From the NCBI GenBank assembly GCA_017744715.1, contig JAGIAT010000002.1, positions 496,001 to 560,000 on the forward strand: a DNA stretch of 64,000 nt, given 5' to 3'. The notes beneath the pieces are model-generated. The model was not told the origin of the DNA. It saw only the letters and a program-made list of their open reading frames with translations, and did no database searches. Shown one piece after another: positions 8,426 to 16,737 of this stretch; the stretch's first letter is position 1; every line of letters starts with the position of its first letter. Position numbers and translations under genes: made by a program. The DNA comes from Niabella sp. Its GTDB lineage: Bacteria; Bacteroidota; Bacteroidia; Chitinophagales; Chitinophagaceae.

Positions 8426-9655
8426 ATGACAGCGATAACCGAAAAAAGAACCGAAGAAACCATTTTTCCTATATTAATTGCGTTGAGCGTTTCCCATTTA
8501 TTAAATGATACCATTCAATCGCTGATACCAGCTATTTACCCCATTATCAAAACCAGTTATGCGTTAAGTTTTGCGCAGATCGGTCTGATCACCCTTTCGT
8601 TCCAGCTGGCCGCTTCATTGCTGCAGCCGTTTGTGGGTATGTATACCGACCGGAAGCCACAACCTTATTCCCTTGCGGCGGGCATGGGATTTTCACTTAT
8701 CGGCCTGATCATTCTTGCAAATGCATCCCGGTTTCCGGTAATGGTAATGGCCGTTTGCCTGATCGGCGTTGGCTCCTCCATCTTTCATCCCGAAGCATCG
8801 CGTATGGCCCATACTGCTTCCGGCGGGCGCAAAGGCCTTGCCCAGTCTGTATTTCAGCTGGGCGGTAATTTCGGCAGCTCCCTGGGACCGCTGCTGGCCG
8901 CCTGGATCATTGTACCACACGGACAGTTCAGTATCATCTGGTTCTCGCTGGTGGCGCTCATTGCAATGGTTATCCTCTCGTACATCGGCAAATGGTATAA
9001 AGGCATTATCCGCGAGCACCGCAAAAAAAGAACCGCTACCACAGTTACAGCTCCGGCTCTTCCCAGGAGCAAGGTAGTACTGGCCGTAACGGTATTGCTG
9101 GTCCTCATTTTCTCCAAGTATTTTTACATGGCCAGTTTGACCAACTATTTTACCTTTTACCTCATTGATAAATTTCATGTATCCGTGTCGGCATCCCAGG
9201 TCTATTTGTTCGTATTCCTCTTCTCCATTGCGGCCGGAACCCTTATTGGCGGACCGGTGGGCGACCGTATCGGGCGCAAATATGTGATCTGGGTATCCAT
9301 ACTGGGCGTTGCCCCTTTTTCACTCCTGCTGCCGCACGTAAACCTCTTCTGGACGATCGTGCTCGTTATACCCATCGGCGTGATCCTGGCCTCAGCATTT
9401 TCGGCCATTCTTGTTTACGCCCAGGAACTGATCCCCGGGAAAGTAGGCCTTATTTCCGGACTGTTCTTTGGTTTCGCTTTTGGAATGGCGGGCATCGGAT
9501 CTGCATTATTGGGCAACCTGGCAGATGTCACCAGTATTAAATACGTCTTTTACATCTGCTCCTTTCTTCCGCTGATTGGCCTTTTAACCGGTTTTCTGCC
9601 GGATATTGAAGGGAAACGGAAAAAGAAGACCGCCACTGAAGCACTGAAACACTGA
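8426..9655 (+). CDS. MFS exporter, fosmidomycin-resistance (Fsr)-like
   Basis: Twelve-helix major-facilitator protein of about 409 residues when started at the ATG at 8426. The upstream in-frame extension from 8267 is not hydrophobic in a family-like way and crosses a probable promoter. The first helix (LIALSVSHLLNDTIQSLIPAIYPI) and the loop MYTDRKP match the Fsr subgroup, and a second-half loop reads GDRIGRK. Members export small toxic molecules; the substrate here is unknown. The last codons (ATEALKH-stop) lie inside copy 1 of a ~131-bp repeat, so the natural C-terminus may have been replaced when the repeat inserted. Confidence 0.85.
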   Translation: MTAITEKRTEETIFPILIALSVSHLLNDTIQSLIPAIYPIIKTSYALSFAQIGLITLSFQLAASLLQPFVGMYTDRKPQPYSLAAGMGFSLIGLIILANASRFPVMVMAVCLIGVGSSIFHPEASRMAHTASGGRKGLAQSVFQLGGNFGSSLGPLLAAWIIVPHGQFSIIWFSLVALIAMVILSYIGKWYKGIIREHRKKRTATTVTAPALPRSKVVLAVTVLLVLIFSKYFYMASLTNYFTFYLIDKFHVSVSASQVYLFVFLFSIAAGTLIGGPVGDRIGRKYVIWVSILGVAPFSLLLPHVNLFWTIVLVIPIGVILASAFSAILVYAQELIPGKVGLISGLFFGFAFGMAGIGSALLGNLADVTSIKYVFYICSFLPLIGLLTGFLPDIEGKRKKKTATEALKH

Positions 9656-10161
9656 GATTTTTAGCGCCTTAGAGTCAGGAATCGAGTCGGCTGTCTCACA
9701 GCTACTATCCGAATACAAAAGAGGAAAACTCCTCGGAGGGGAACCTGTTTCTGTACCATGGTTGCCACTGAAGCACCGAAACACTGAGATTTTTAGCGTC
9801 TTAGGGTCAGGAATCGAGTCGGCTGTCTCACAGCTACCATCTGAATACAAAAGAGGAAAACTCCACGGAGGGGAGCCTGTTTCTGTACCATGTTGCCACT
9901 GAGGCACTGAAACACTGAGATTTTGATGTATTCACAGGCCGGTACCGCGTAAGCGCCCGCAGATCACGTAGATGAACCGCAGATACATTAGTGGGGATCT
10001 GCGAAAACCATCACCGGGATCCGCGGGAAACAACGCGTAACCAGCCCGCGCAGATTGTGCGAGCGGGAATCTACGGGGAATAACGCTATAAGATGGCCTC
10101 CGCGGTGATGATTCCCAGAAACAGAAATGAAAAACTCAGTGTTTCAGTGCCTCAGTGGCAT
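9632..10161 (+). repeat. Tandem ~131-bp repeat (2 full copies plus a partial third) with an inverted distal copy
   Basis: Copy 1 begins at 9632, copy 2 at 9764 and partial copy 3 at 9895, each starting GCCACTGAagCACtGAAACA. The reverse complement of the same edge is at 10131-10161, giving a ~30-bp inverted repeat around 9925-10130. That inner stretch is itself rich in CGCAGAT and its complement. No transposase is present, so this resembles a non-autonomous intergenic repeat family. Copy 1 runs into the 3' end of the MFS gene. The 676 bases between 9656 and 10331 hold no other gene that I can support. Confidence 0.85.
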
Positions 10162-10173
10162 CTCTCCTCCCAA

Positions 10174-10205
10174 TTTGGCAACCTCCGGGTTTTGCGGTAA
10201 CTTTG
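10174..10205 (+). promoter_or_regulatory. Strong consensus Bacteroidota promoter (TTTG-N20-TAACTTTG)
   Basis: TTTG at 10174-10177 and TAACTTTG at 10198-10205 are separated by exactly 20 bases, matching the -33/-7 consensus. Transcription should begin near 10211, giving a leader of about 120 bases before the Rnk/GreA-like gene at 10332. The leader contains a 20-codon open frame that begins with the ATG at 10211, practically at the predicted first base. Confidence 0.7.
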
Positions 10206-10331
10206 CAGCAATGCATCTGTATTATATACATACAAAGGCCTATCTCCTGCGCCCCGCTGGTCCGCTTCTTTAACAGCGCTCCGGCTATTCCTTTTTGCAT
10301 TATTTTTTTCTAATCATTTATTTTTTTAATT

Positions 10332-10733
10332 ATGAGTACGAACAGTAACCCGGTTATTCTTTGCGAATCCGATTATAAAAAACTTACAGCCATTGTGGTG
10401 CTGGATAAAAAAACAGAAGAACCCGATAATACCCTGGCTCATGAATTAAGCAGGGCCGTTGTTGTAAAAGATGAGGCGTTGCCGCCGAATACCATCCGCA
10501 TCGGCTCTATCGTACGGGTCCTGGATATTGACGCTCAAAAGGAACGGGCATTCCAGATCGTAATGCCCGCAGAAGCCGATATCCAGGCAAAAAAAATTTC
10601 CATTTTTACCCCCATGGCCGCCGCTATTATCGGGTTCCGGAAAGATGATGAAGTTTCCTGGAAAATGCCGTCTGGTATGAAACAGCTAAAAATTGTAGCC
10701 GTGGACAATGCCGTACCACTGGTAAAGGCCTGA
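10332..10733 (+). CDS. GreA/GreB C-terminal-domain protein, Rnk-like transcription regulator
   Basis: A 133-residue protein. After a short N-terminal helical region it carries the FKBP-like GreA/GreB C-terminal domain (about 52-130; landmarks IRIGSIVRVLD, FQIVMPAEAD, ISIFTPMAAAIIG, DDEVSWKMPSG). It lacks the long coiled coil that enters the RNA-polymerase channel, like Rnk, so it binds the polymerase but probably does not stimulate transcript cleavage (family knowledge). It stands alone with its own consensus promoter and a long leader. Confidence 0.82.
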   Translation: MSTNSNPVILCESDYKKLTAIVVLDKKTEEPDNTLAHELSRAVVVKDEALPPNTIRIGSIVRVLDIDAQKERAFQIVMPAEADIQAKKISIFTPMAAAIIGFRKDDEVSWKMPSGMKQLKIVAVDNAVPLVKA

Positions 10734-10752
10734 TGCCGCTATGGACAGCCGA

Positions 10753-11076
10753 TTAGTTGGAGCAACCCTTTACCATAATAACATACTCCAGATGATCCGG
10801 ACTCCCGAAGGTTACCTCGGTATTATCACACCGGATCCCTTTTGAAGGAGGAGCCGTATTGCAGGCAATACATGCGGTTTCTACAAAATAAACGGCCTTA
10901 CCCTGGTACTCCCCACGCATCAGCACCGTGTACATACCCGGATAGCCGCTGCAGCTGAGCTGGTCTTCAAATTTTTTGATCATCTGCTCATCACAATATA
11001 CCGGCCGATCCTTTCCGGACTTACTACAGCCGATCAATGATGAAAAACAGATCAACAGAATGGCAAAAGATCGCAT
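10753..11076 (-). CDS. Small hypothetical lipoprotein, cysteine-rich
   Basis: A 107-residue protein with a lipoprotein signal (SSLIGC lipobox, Cys17). The mature part has several more cysteines (in YCDEQ, LSCSGY, ACIACN, IRCDN and KGCSN), suggesting disulfides in the periplasm. No family recognised. It is convergent with the Rnk-like gene (20 bases apart) and divergent from the DUF1080 gene. Confidence 0.7.
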   Translation of the reverse strand: MRSFAILLICFSSLIGCSKSGKDRPVYCDEQMIKKFEDQLSCSGYPGMYTVLMRGEYQGKAVYFVETACIACNTAPPSKGIRCDNTEVTFGSPDHLEYVIMVKGCSN

Positions 11077-11224
11077 ATAAAAAGTTTAGTTTATAAAACG
11101 CCTGAATACTGCTTTATGCAACAGGTATTTCAAATAAAAAAGGCATGCCGATGAAGGATCCTTCCATTATTTGGCTTATTTTAGACGTTTTTCGATCGCT
11201 TACTAAAAATTAAACTTCTTGAAA

Positions 11225-11827
11225 ATGAAAAAAGGCTTCTTATTCCTGATGTTCTGCACAGTTCTTATGGCCGCAAATGCCCAAAAGAAAAAGGCAGCAT
11301 CTTTATTCAATGGCAAAGATCTTACCGGATGGAAAATACATGGTACTGAAAAGTGGTATGTAGATAAAGGGGAACTGGTTTGCGAAAGCGGACCCGATAA
11401 AAAATATGGTTACCTCTCCACCGACAAGTCTTACAAAAATTTTGACCTTACCCTCCAGTTCAAACAGGAGGCCAATGGCAACAGTGGTGTATTCTTCAGA
11501 TCTGATATTGAAGGCGTAAAGATCAGCGGCTGGCAGGTGGAAGTAGCTCCGCTCAACCACAATACCGGCGGTATTTATGAATCATATGGTCGCGGCTGGA
11601 TCATCAAACCCAAACCCGAAGATGAAAAAATCCTGAAAGAAGGCCAGTGGAATACCATGCGTATTAAAGTGGTAGGAGATGAGGTAACCACCTGGCTGAA
11701 TGGTCATCAGATGGTGTACCTGAAAGATGAAAAGATCGGCAAGGCAAACGGCTTTATCGCCCTTCAGATCCACGACGGCGGCGGTATTAAAGTACGGTGG
11801 AAGAATTTCAAGATAAAAGAGCTGTAA
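11225..11827 (+). CDS. Exported DUF1080 (3-keto-disaccharide hydrolase-like) protein
   Basis: About 200 residues. The ATG at 11225 gives a clean signal peptide ending MAANAQ; a TTG two codons upstream is less likely. The mature part is one concanavalin-like jelly-roll domain of the 3-keto-disaccharide hydrolase family: SLFNGKDLTGWKI, NSGVFFRS, GWQVEV, GGIYESYGRGW and the closing IHDGGGIKVRWKNFKIKEL. Members act in the periplasm on oxidised sugars or bind glycans; which applies here cannot be read from the sequence. Confidence 0.85.
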   Translation: MKKGFLFLMFCTVLMAANAQKKKAASLFNGKDLTGWKIHGTEKWYVDKGELVCESGPDKKYGYLSTDKSYKNFDLTLQFKQEANGNSGVFFRSDIEGVKISGWQVEVAPLNHNTGGIYESYGRGWIIKPKPEDEKILKEGQWNTMRIKVVGDEVTTWLNGHQMVYLKDEKIGKANGFIALQIHDGGGIKVRWKNFKIKEL

Positions 11828-11852
11828 GCGTTTAGCCATCCGCTTTCAGACG

Positions 11853-11895
11853 TCAGCCTTCAGCTATAAGCGTTATGCTAAAAGCTGAAGGCTGA
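11853..11895. terminator. 12-bp perfect stem between convergent genes
   Basis: TCAGCCTTCAGC (11853-11864) pairs with GCTGAAGGCTGA (11884-11895) around a 19-base loop. It lies between the convergent DUF1080 and bshA genes, so it probably terminates or stabilises transcripts from both sides. There is no T-run on either side, so it is not a classical intrinsic terminator. Confidence 0.5.
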
Positions 11896-11912
11896 TTGCT
11901 TCAAACCCTGTT

Positions 11913-13040
11913 CTAACAATCCTTGCAAAACCTCCGGTAGATGGCTTCGTATTCGGGTATGATCGCATCAATATTAAATTGCTGCGCATGCTCAAATGCC
12001 CGCTGTTTAAATTCGTTCAGTATGGTATCATCCTTTAAAATGTACAGTGCTTTTTCACTCATGGTAGCTACATCACCTACATTGGCCAGGAACCCGGTTA
12101 CCCCCTCAACGTTCACTTCACCCAATCCGCCGGCGTTGGTAGAAATGACCGGAACCCGGGATGCCATCGCTTCCAGCGCCGCCAGTCCGAAGCTTTCATA
12201 TTCCGAGGTCAGTAAGAACAGGTCGGCCACCGCAAAGATTTCCTCCATCTGCTCCTGCTTACCCACAAATACCAGCTTATCAAAAATCCCCAGTTCCCTT
12301 CCATGCTCTTCTGCCGTTTGACGCTCGGGACCATCCCCCACCAGCAACAGCTTTGCAGGAATGTTCTTTTGTACTTCATAAAACACCTTTACCACATCCT
12401 GTACCCGTTTTATTTTACGGAAGTTGGAAGCATGCAGCAGGATCCGTTCTCCGTTTGGTGCCAGTACTTTTTTAAATGCATCCAACGGTTTATGATTGAA
12501 GCGGGTAACATCAATAAAGTTGTACACCACTTCAATGTCTTTGCGGATATCAAAGTTCTTATAGGTTTCTTCTCTTAAGTTATTGGATACCGCGGTGATC
12601 ACGTCACTTTGATTGATGGAAAACGCCACCACCGGGGCGTAGGTTTTATCGCGGCCAACCAGGGTAATATCCGTTCCGTGTAAGGTAGTGATCACCGGGA
12701 TATGCTTTCCTTCTTTTTCCACGATCTTCTTGGCCATATAGGCGGCCGAGGCATGCGGAATGGCATAATGCACATGCAGCAGATCCAGGTTATAGTTCTT
12801 AATTACATCCACCATAGTGCTTGCCAACGCCGTTTCATAAGGCGGAAAATCAAACAACGGATAGGTAGGCACCTGCACTTCGTGGTAATAAATATTGGGA
12901 ATAAACCCATTTAACCGAACCGGCTGCTGGTAGGTGATAAAATGCACAAAATGGCCTTTTTCCGCAAGGGCTTTCCCTAATTCTGTTGCCAATACACCGC
13001 TTCCGCCGTAGGTGGGATAACAAACGATTCCAATTCGCAT
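11913..13040 (-). CDS. bshA: N-acetyl-alpha-D-glucosaminyl L-malate synthase
   Basis: GT4-family glycosyltransferase (375 residues) that joins UDP-GlcNAc to L-malate, the first step of bacillithiol synthesis. The N-terminal motif MRIGIVCYPTYGGSG and the HLHGTD-type loop (here TTLHGTDITLVG) are typical of BshA. The C-terminal nucleotide-sugar half carries the E-x7-E motif in ESFGLAALE. I place the start at ATG 13040 rather than the TTG two codons upstream, because homologues begin at M(R/K)IGIVCYP. A TATCTTTG -7-like element (13051-13044) sits immediately upstream, so the message might be nearly leaderless. The other bsh genes are not nearby. Confidence 0.93.
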   Translation of the reverse strand: MRIGIVCYPTYGGSGVLATELGKALAEKGHFVHFITYQQPVRLNGFIPNIYYHEVQVPTYPLFDFPPYETALASTMVDVIKNYNLDLLHVHYAIPHASAAYMAKKIVEKEGKHIPVITTLHGTDITLVGRDKTYAPVVAFSINQSDVITAVSNNLREETYKNFDIRKDIEVVYNFIDVTRFNHKPLDAFKKVLAPNGERILLHASNFRKIKRVQDVVKVFYEVQKNIPAKLLLVGDGPERQTAEEHGRELGIFDKLVFVGKQEQMEEIFAVADLFLLTSEYESFGLAALEAMASRVPVISTNAGGLGEVNVEGVTGFLANVGDVATMSEKALYILKDDTILNEFKQRAFEHAQQFNIDAIIPEYEAIYRRFCKDC

Positions 13041-13267
13041 ACCCAAAGATATGTTTTGCTTTGATAATTACCGATCCGTTCTTTTTCCAGCACACATCAC
13101 CTTTTTTGTTAACCGCCATGATCCGTAAAAACCCCGGTTATGCAACGGCATTAAAACTGCGCTGCAAAACAGGCGGGCCTTAACCCTGCGGCAAAAAATG
13201 AATCCTCCTCAACTTTCAGAACCAGATCTTTTGTAAACTTTTACCTTTACAGAAAACAAATAACAGC

Positions 13268-14641
13268 ATGAGCAAAAAATTGTTTTGGATGGCAGGCGTC
13301 TTTTTTTGGCTGCACCTGCCGGCTCAAACAAAAGATGAAGCGTTTATCCGGAAAATCGCCGATGAAATACTGGTAAACAGCCAGGCCTACGAAAACCTGA
13401 GAACCCTTACCAAAACCATCGGTGGCCGGCTGGCCGGCTCGCCGCAAATGTACCGGGCAGAAGAATGGGGATACCAGCTGCTTCAGAAAAGCGGCAGTGA
13501 AAACACGTTCAAACAGGAATGCATGGTACCTCACTGGGTACGCGGCGGTACCGACCAGGCAACGGCCACCCTGGCCAATGGAACGAAAAAGGCCCTGGAC
13601 ATCCTGGCCCTGGGGAATACGGAAGGAACCGGAACAAAGGGTATAAACGCCCCGGTGATCCTGATCAACTCCTTTGATGAACTGGAAGCAAAAAAAGACC
13701 AGTTAAAAGGGAAGATTGTTTTTTATAATTATCATTTCAATCCGCGTTTTATACGAACCTTTGAGGCCTATGGCGACGCGGTAAAGTACCGCACGCGCGG
13801 CACTTCCCTGGCCGCCAAATACGGCGCCCTGGCCAGTATGGTGCGCAGTATGAGCCATAGTGCAGATAATAACCCGCATACCGGCGGCACAAGGTATGAC
13901 TCTGCTTATAAAAAGATACCCGCAGTAGCCATCGGGCTGCAGGATGCGGACTGGCTGGCAGCCGAGCTCAGCAAGGGCAAGACCGTATCTTTATTCCTTA
14001 AAACGATGGGGCATTTCCTGCCGGATGCAAAGGGCCACAATATCATCGGCGAGCTGAAAGGCACCGAATTTCCCAACGAGATCATCACCGTTGGCGGGCA
14101 CCTGGACAGCTGGGATATTTGTGAGGGCGCGCATGACGATGGAGCCGGCATTACACAGACCATTGAAATATTAAGAGCCTATAAGGCCCTTGGTTACCGG
14201 CCCAAAAGAACCATCCGCTTTGTGCTTTTTGCCAATGAGGAAAACGGCGCAAGAGGCGGTGCTAAATACGCAGATGAAGCCGCGAAAAACAGTCAGGAAA
14301 AACACCTGCTGGCCCTGGAGAGTGATGCCGGCGGCTTTACCCCCCGCGGCTTTGGCGTTACCTGCAACGATGCGCAGTTTGCCCAGTTAAAAAGCTGGAT
14401 CCCGCTGCTGGAGCCTTACGGCGCCAACCAGTTTACCCGCGGCGGCGGCGGTACTGATGTATCGTTTATCCACGAAAAACTACAGGTACCTATGGCGGAG
14501 CTGTTGCCCGATTCGCAACGCTATTTCGACATTCACCACGCGCGTTCCGATGTTTTTGAAGCCGTAAACAAACGCGAGCTGGAGCTGGGCGCGGTGAACC
14601 TGGCAGCCCTGATTTACCTGGTAGATCAATATGGATTCTAA
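13268..14641 (+). CDS. Exported M28-family metallopeptidase (carboxypeptidase Q-like)
   Basis: A 457-residue zinc aminopeptidase/carboxypeptidase with a signal peptide (residues 1-20, ending LPAQ). A PA-like insert occupies about 120-240. Predicted zinc ligands and catalytic residues are H278 in GGHLDSW, D290/D291 in AHDDGAG, E324/E325 in FANEENG, D353 in ESDAGG and H423/H424 in DIHHARSD, so the site is complete. It should trim peptides or dipeptides in the periplasm. It stands alone, 24 bases before a GNAT gene that carries its own -7 element. Confidence 0.9.
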   Translation: MSKKLFWMAGVFFWLHLPAQTKDEAFIRKIADEILVNSQAYENLRTLTKTIGGRLAGSPQMYRAEEWGYQLLQKSGSENTFKQECMVPHWVRGGTDQATATLANGTKKALDILALGNTEGTGTKGINAPVILINSFDELEAKKDQLKGKIVFYNYHFNPRFIRTFEAYGDAVKYRTRGTSLAAKYGALASMVRSMSHSADNNPHTGGTRYDSAYKKIPAVAIGLQDADWLAAELSKGKTVSLFLKTMGHFLPDAKGHNIIGELKGTEFPNEIITVGGHLDSWDICEGAHDDGAGITQTIEILRAYKALGYRPKRTIRFVLFANEENGARGGAKYADEAAKNSQEKHLLALESDAGGFTPRGFGVTCNDAQFAQLKSWIPLLEPYGANQFTRGGGGTDVSFIHEKLQVPMAELLPDSQRYFDIHHARSDVFEAVNKRELELGAVNLAALIYLVDQYGF

Positions 14642-14644
14642 ATA

Positions 14645-14652
14645 TATCTTTG
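14645..14652 (+). promoter_or_regulatory. -7 element (TATCTTTG) for the GNAT gene
   Basis: TATCTTTG fits TAnnTTTG and begins four bases after the M28 peptidase stop codon, 14 bases before the GNAT ATG at 14666. The GNAT gene is therefore probably transcribed on its own with a very short leader. No clear -33 element is seen inside the peptidase gene. Confidence 0.45.
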
Positions 14653-14665
14653 CCTAATCAATAAT

Positions 14666-15163
14666 ATGGAACCCGATATCACCCTTAAAGAACTTACAGC
14701 GGAAGATCTGCCGGTTGTAAAACAGATCTACGACTGGTATGTGGTTCATTCCACCGCTACGTTTCATACAGAACCGGTTACCACAGACGAGCTAAAAGAA
14801 TTTATCTATATCGGCCACCCCAGGTTCAAATCCTGGCTGATCCTGAACCAGGAGCAGCCGGTGGGATATTGTTACCTTACCAATTATAAAAAGCGGCAGG
14901 CTTATGATAAAACAGCGGAGCTGACCATTTACCTGGCACATGATGGTGCTGCAAAAGGCATCGGCAAAGCCGCCCTTACGCAACTGGAGGCACATGCGCG
15001 GGAGGCCGGTTTTAAAAACCTGCTGGCCATTATTTCCGGCGACAACGACCGGAGCATTCATTTTTTTGAGAAGAACGGGTTTTTCAAATGTGCCCATTTC
15101 AAAAATGTAGGGGAAAAATTCGGGAAGGTGCTGGATGTGGTGGGCTATCAGAAAGAACTTTAA
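14666..15163 (+). CDS. GNAT N-acetyltransferase, phosphinothricin-acetyltransferase-like
   Basis: A 165-residue acetyl-CoA-dependent N-acetyltransferase. The acetyl-CoA motif reads DGAAKGIGKAAL (about 92-103), followed by the typical C-terminal pattern GDNDRSIHFFEKNGF. The N-terminus (LPVVKQIYDWYV..STATFHTEP) resembles the PAT/YncA subgroup that acetylates phosphinothricin-like or amino-acid-derived amines. The natural substrate is unknown. Confidence 0.85.
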   Translation: MEPDITLKELTAEDLPVVKQIYDWYVVHSTATFHTEPVTTDELKEFIYIGHPRFKSWLILNQEQPVGYCYLTNYKKRQAYDKTAELTIYLAHDGAAKGIGKAALTQLEAHAREAGFKNLLAIISGDNDRSIHFFEKNGFFKCAHFKNVGEKFGKVLDVVGYQKEL

Positions 15164-15202
15164 GCAACGTTATAGCTTTCCTCATTTTTAAAACCAACGT
15201 TT

Positions 15203-15925
15203 ATGAACCGACCCATCTTATTCCTGCTGGTGGCCCTGCTAACAACCGCTACCGCCTCCTGGTGTCAACAGGCCATGGATCCGCCGCTTCCATCCAGGAT
15301 GCAGACCTCAACCCCTTCGTATGGTCTGTCAAAAATTAAGGGACTGATCGATCTGGAACAGCGCAAATATGGTAAGTCCTTCGCCAAAAGTACCTTGCCC
15401 ACGGGAACCTACGATTCCCTGACCCTGCAGGAGAAATTTACGTATACCATGATACACCCGGAAAGATATGCACAAAATTGCAGCCTCATTCCTTCGCAAC
15501 GCTTTGAACCGGATAAGATATTCGGCACCCTTGTCACCACCCTTTATGAGCATACCCTAAGCAACCGGCAGGTCAGCTTTCTCAAAGATAACAGGGACTC
15601 TGTGATGACATGGATCACAAATTCCGTTAATGAAAGCAAAAAGATGGGCGTCAATTATAAAAATGCCATTACTATTATAGATGGTTGGGAGGCGATCCCT
15701 TTTATGATCAATTATTACAAGGCTGCCAAAAATGACACCGATGTGCTTACCACACTTATGTTGTTAATGAAGCAGGGTGCTTTTGAGGCGTTTTTACATA
15801 CAGCCTGCTATGAACAGTTGTACAGCAATTACCAGTCGGCCATAGCATATTCACCGGCTACCGAACAATTTCTTTTGAAAACCGCAATGGACTACTACAA
15901 GAAAAAAAGTGCAGCCGTTCACTGA
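15203..15925 (+). CDS. Exported hypothetical protein, paralogue of the next gene
   Basis: A 240-residue protein with a signal peptide (hydrophobic 4-20, ending SWCQQ). No known domain. It aligns end to end with the next gene over blocks such as LQEKFTYTMIHPERYAQNC, LDFLR/VSFLKDNRDSVM and MGVNYKNA, followed by a DAWE/DGWEAIPF block. It is predicted mostly helical and probably periplasmic. The two genes form a 15-base-spaced pair, a local duplication that has diverged well beyond close identity. Confidence 0.75.
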   Translation: MNRPILFLLVALLTTATASWCQQAMDPPLPSRMQTSTPSYGLSKIKGLIDLEQRKYGKSFAKSTLPTGTYDSLTLQEKFTYTMIHPERYAQNCSLIPSQRFEPDKIFGTLVTTLYEHTLSNRQVSFLKDNRDSVMTWITNSVNESKKMGVNYKNAITIIDGWEAIPFMINYYKAAKNDTDVLTTLMLLMKQGAFEAFLHTACYEQLYSNYQSAIAYSPATEQFLLKTAMDYYKKKSAAVH

Positions 15926-15940
15926 TAAAATACAAAACTT

Positions 15941-16699
15941 TTGAAAAAATCCATCTTCTTACTCCTGTGTAGTGCCTGCTTCCTTTTTGTACAGGCCCAG
16001 GACAACAGTTACCAGCAGCCGTCAAAAGCGGCCACGGCTTACCGGGAATTCCGGCAAAAAACCACGGTGCCGCCCTATGGACTGGAAAACGTAAAAAAGC
16101 AGATCGCAGCCATCAAAGACAAACCGGGTGAGAGCGGCGATGAAGGCATCAGCGCATTAACCGACGCCGTTTATCAATCGCTGTCGCTGCGCGAGAAGTT
16201 CACCTACGCAATGATACACCCGGAAATGTATGCGCAGAACTGCGACATCAATATGATTCACCCCAATGAGCACAAAGAGATCTTCGGCTACCTGGTGTCT
16301 GAAGGTGATGAAGAAACCTGGAGCAGCCGGCAGCTGGATTTTTTACGCAGCAACCGCGATTCGGTGATGGCATTGATCCGGGAATCGGCCAACCGCAGCC
16401 GCCGGATGGGGGTGAATTATAAAAATGCGCTGGTAGAAATGGATGCCTGGGAAATGATCCCGTACCTCATCGATTTTTATACGAGGGATAAAAAAGACAA
16501 GGACCTTCTTACCGTATTGATGTTACTGATGAAACGGGGAAAGTTCATTCCTTTTACCCGTTCCGCTTCTTATAAAAAACTATACGGTATCGATGGCAAT
16601 CATGAAACGGCACTGGAATATAACAGCGCCAATGAAGCGCTGACCATCGCAAGAGCAAGAGCTTTTTATAAGGAACGGAAACCTGCAGGAGCGCAATGA
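15941..16699 (+). CDS. Exported hypothetical protein, paralogue of the previous gene
   Basis: A 252-residue protein starting with TTG at 15941; no in-frame ATG gives the signal peptide, and the TTG yields a textbook one (KKSIFLLLCSACFLFVQAQ). It shares the REKFTYAMIHPEMYAQNC, NRDSVM and MGVNYKNALVEMDAWEMIPYLIDFY blocks with its neighbour. The family function is unknown to me. The formylglycine-enzyme-like gene follows 38 bases later on the same strand, so a functional link is possible but unproven. Confidence 0.75.
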   Translation: MKKSIFLLLCSACFLFVQAQDNSYQQPSKAATAYREFRQKTTVPPYGLENVKKQIAAIKDKPGESGDEGISALTDAVYQSLSLREKFTYAMIHPEMYAQNCDINMIHPNEHKEIFGYLVSEGDEETWSSRQLDFLRSNRDSVMALIRESANRSRRMGVNYKNALVEMDAWEMIPYLIDFYTRDKKDKDLLTVLMLLMKRGKFIPFTRSASYKKLYGIDGNHETALEYNSANEALTIARARAFYKERKPAGAQ

Positions 16700-16737
16700 A
16701 AATGCGTATACAAAAACATAGGTAAAACAGCTACGTT

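Noticed and set aside
9584..9907. Minus-strand open frame of 107 codons with internally repeated sequence
   Set aside because: It reads through the ~131-bp DNA repeats and the exporter 3' end; the internal repetition reflects DNA copies and there is no protein-like signature.
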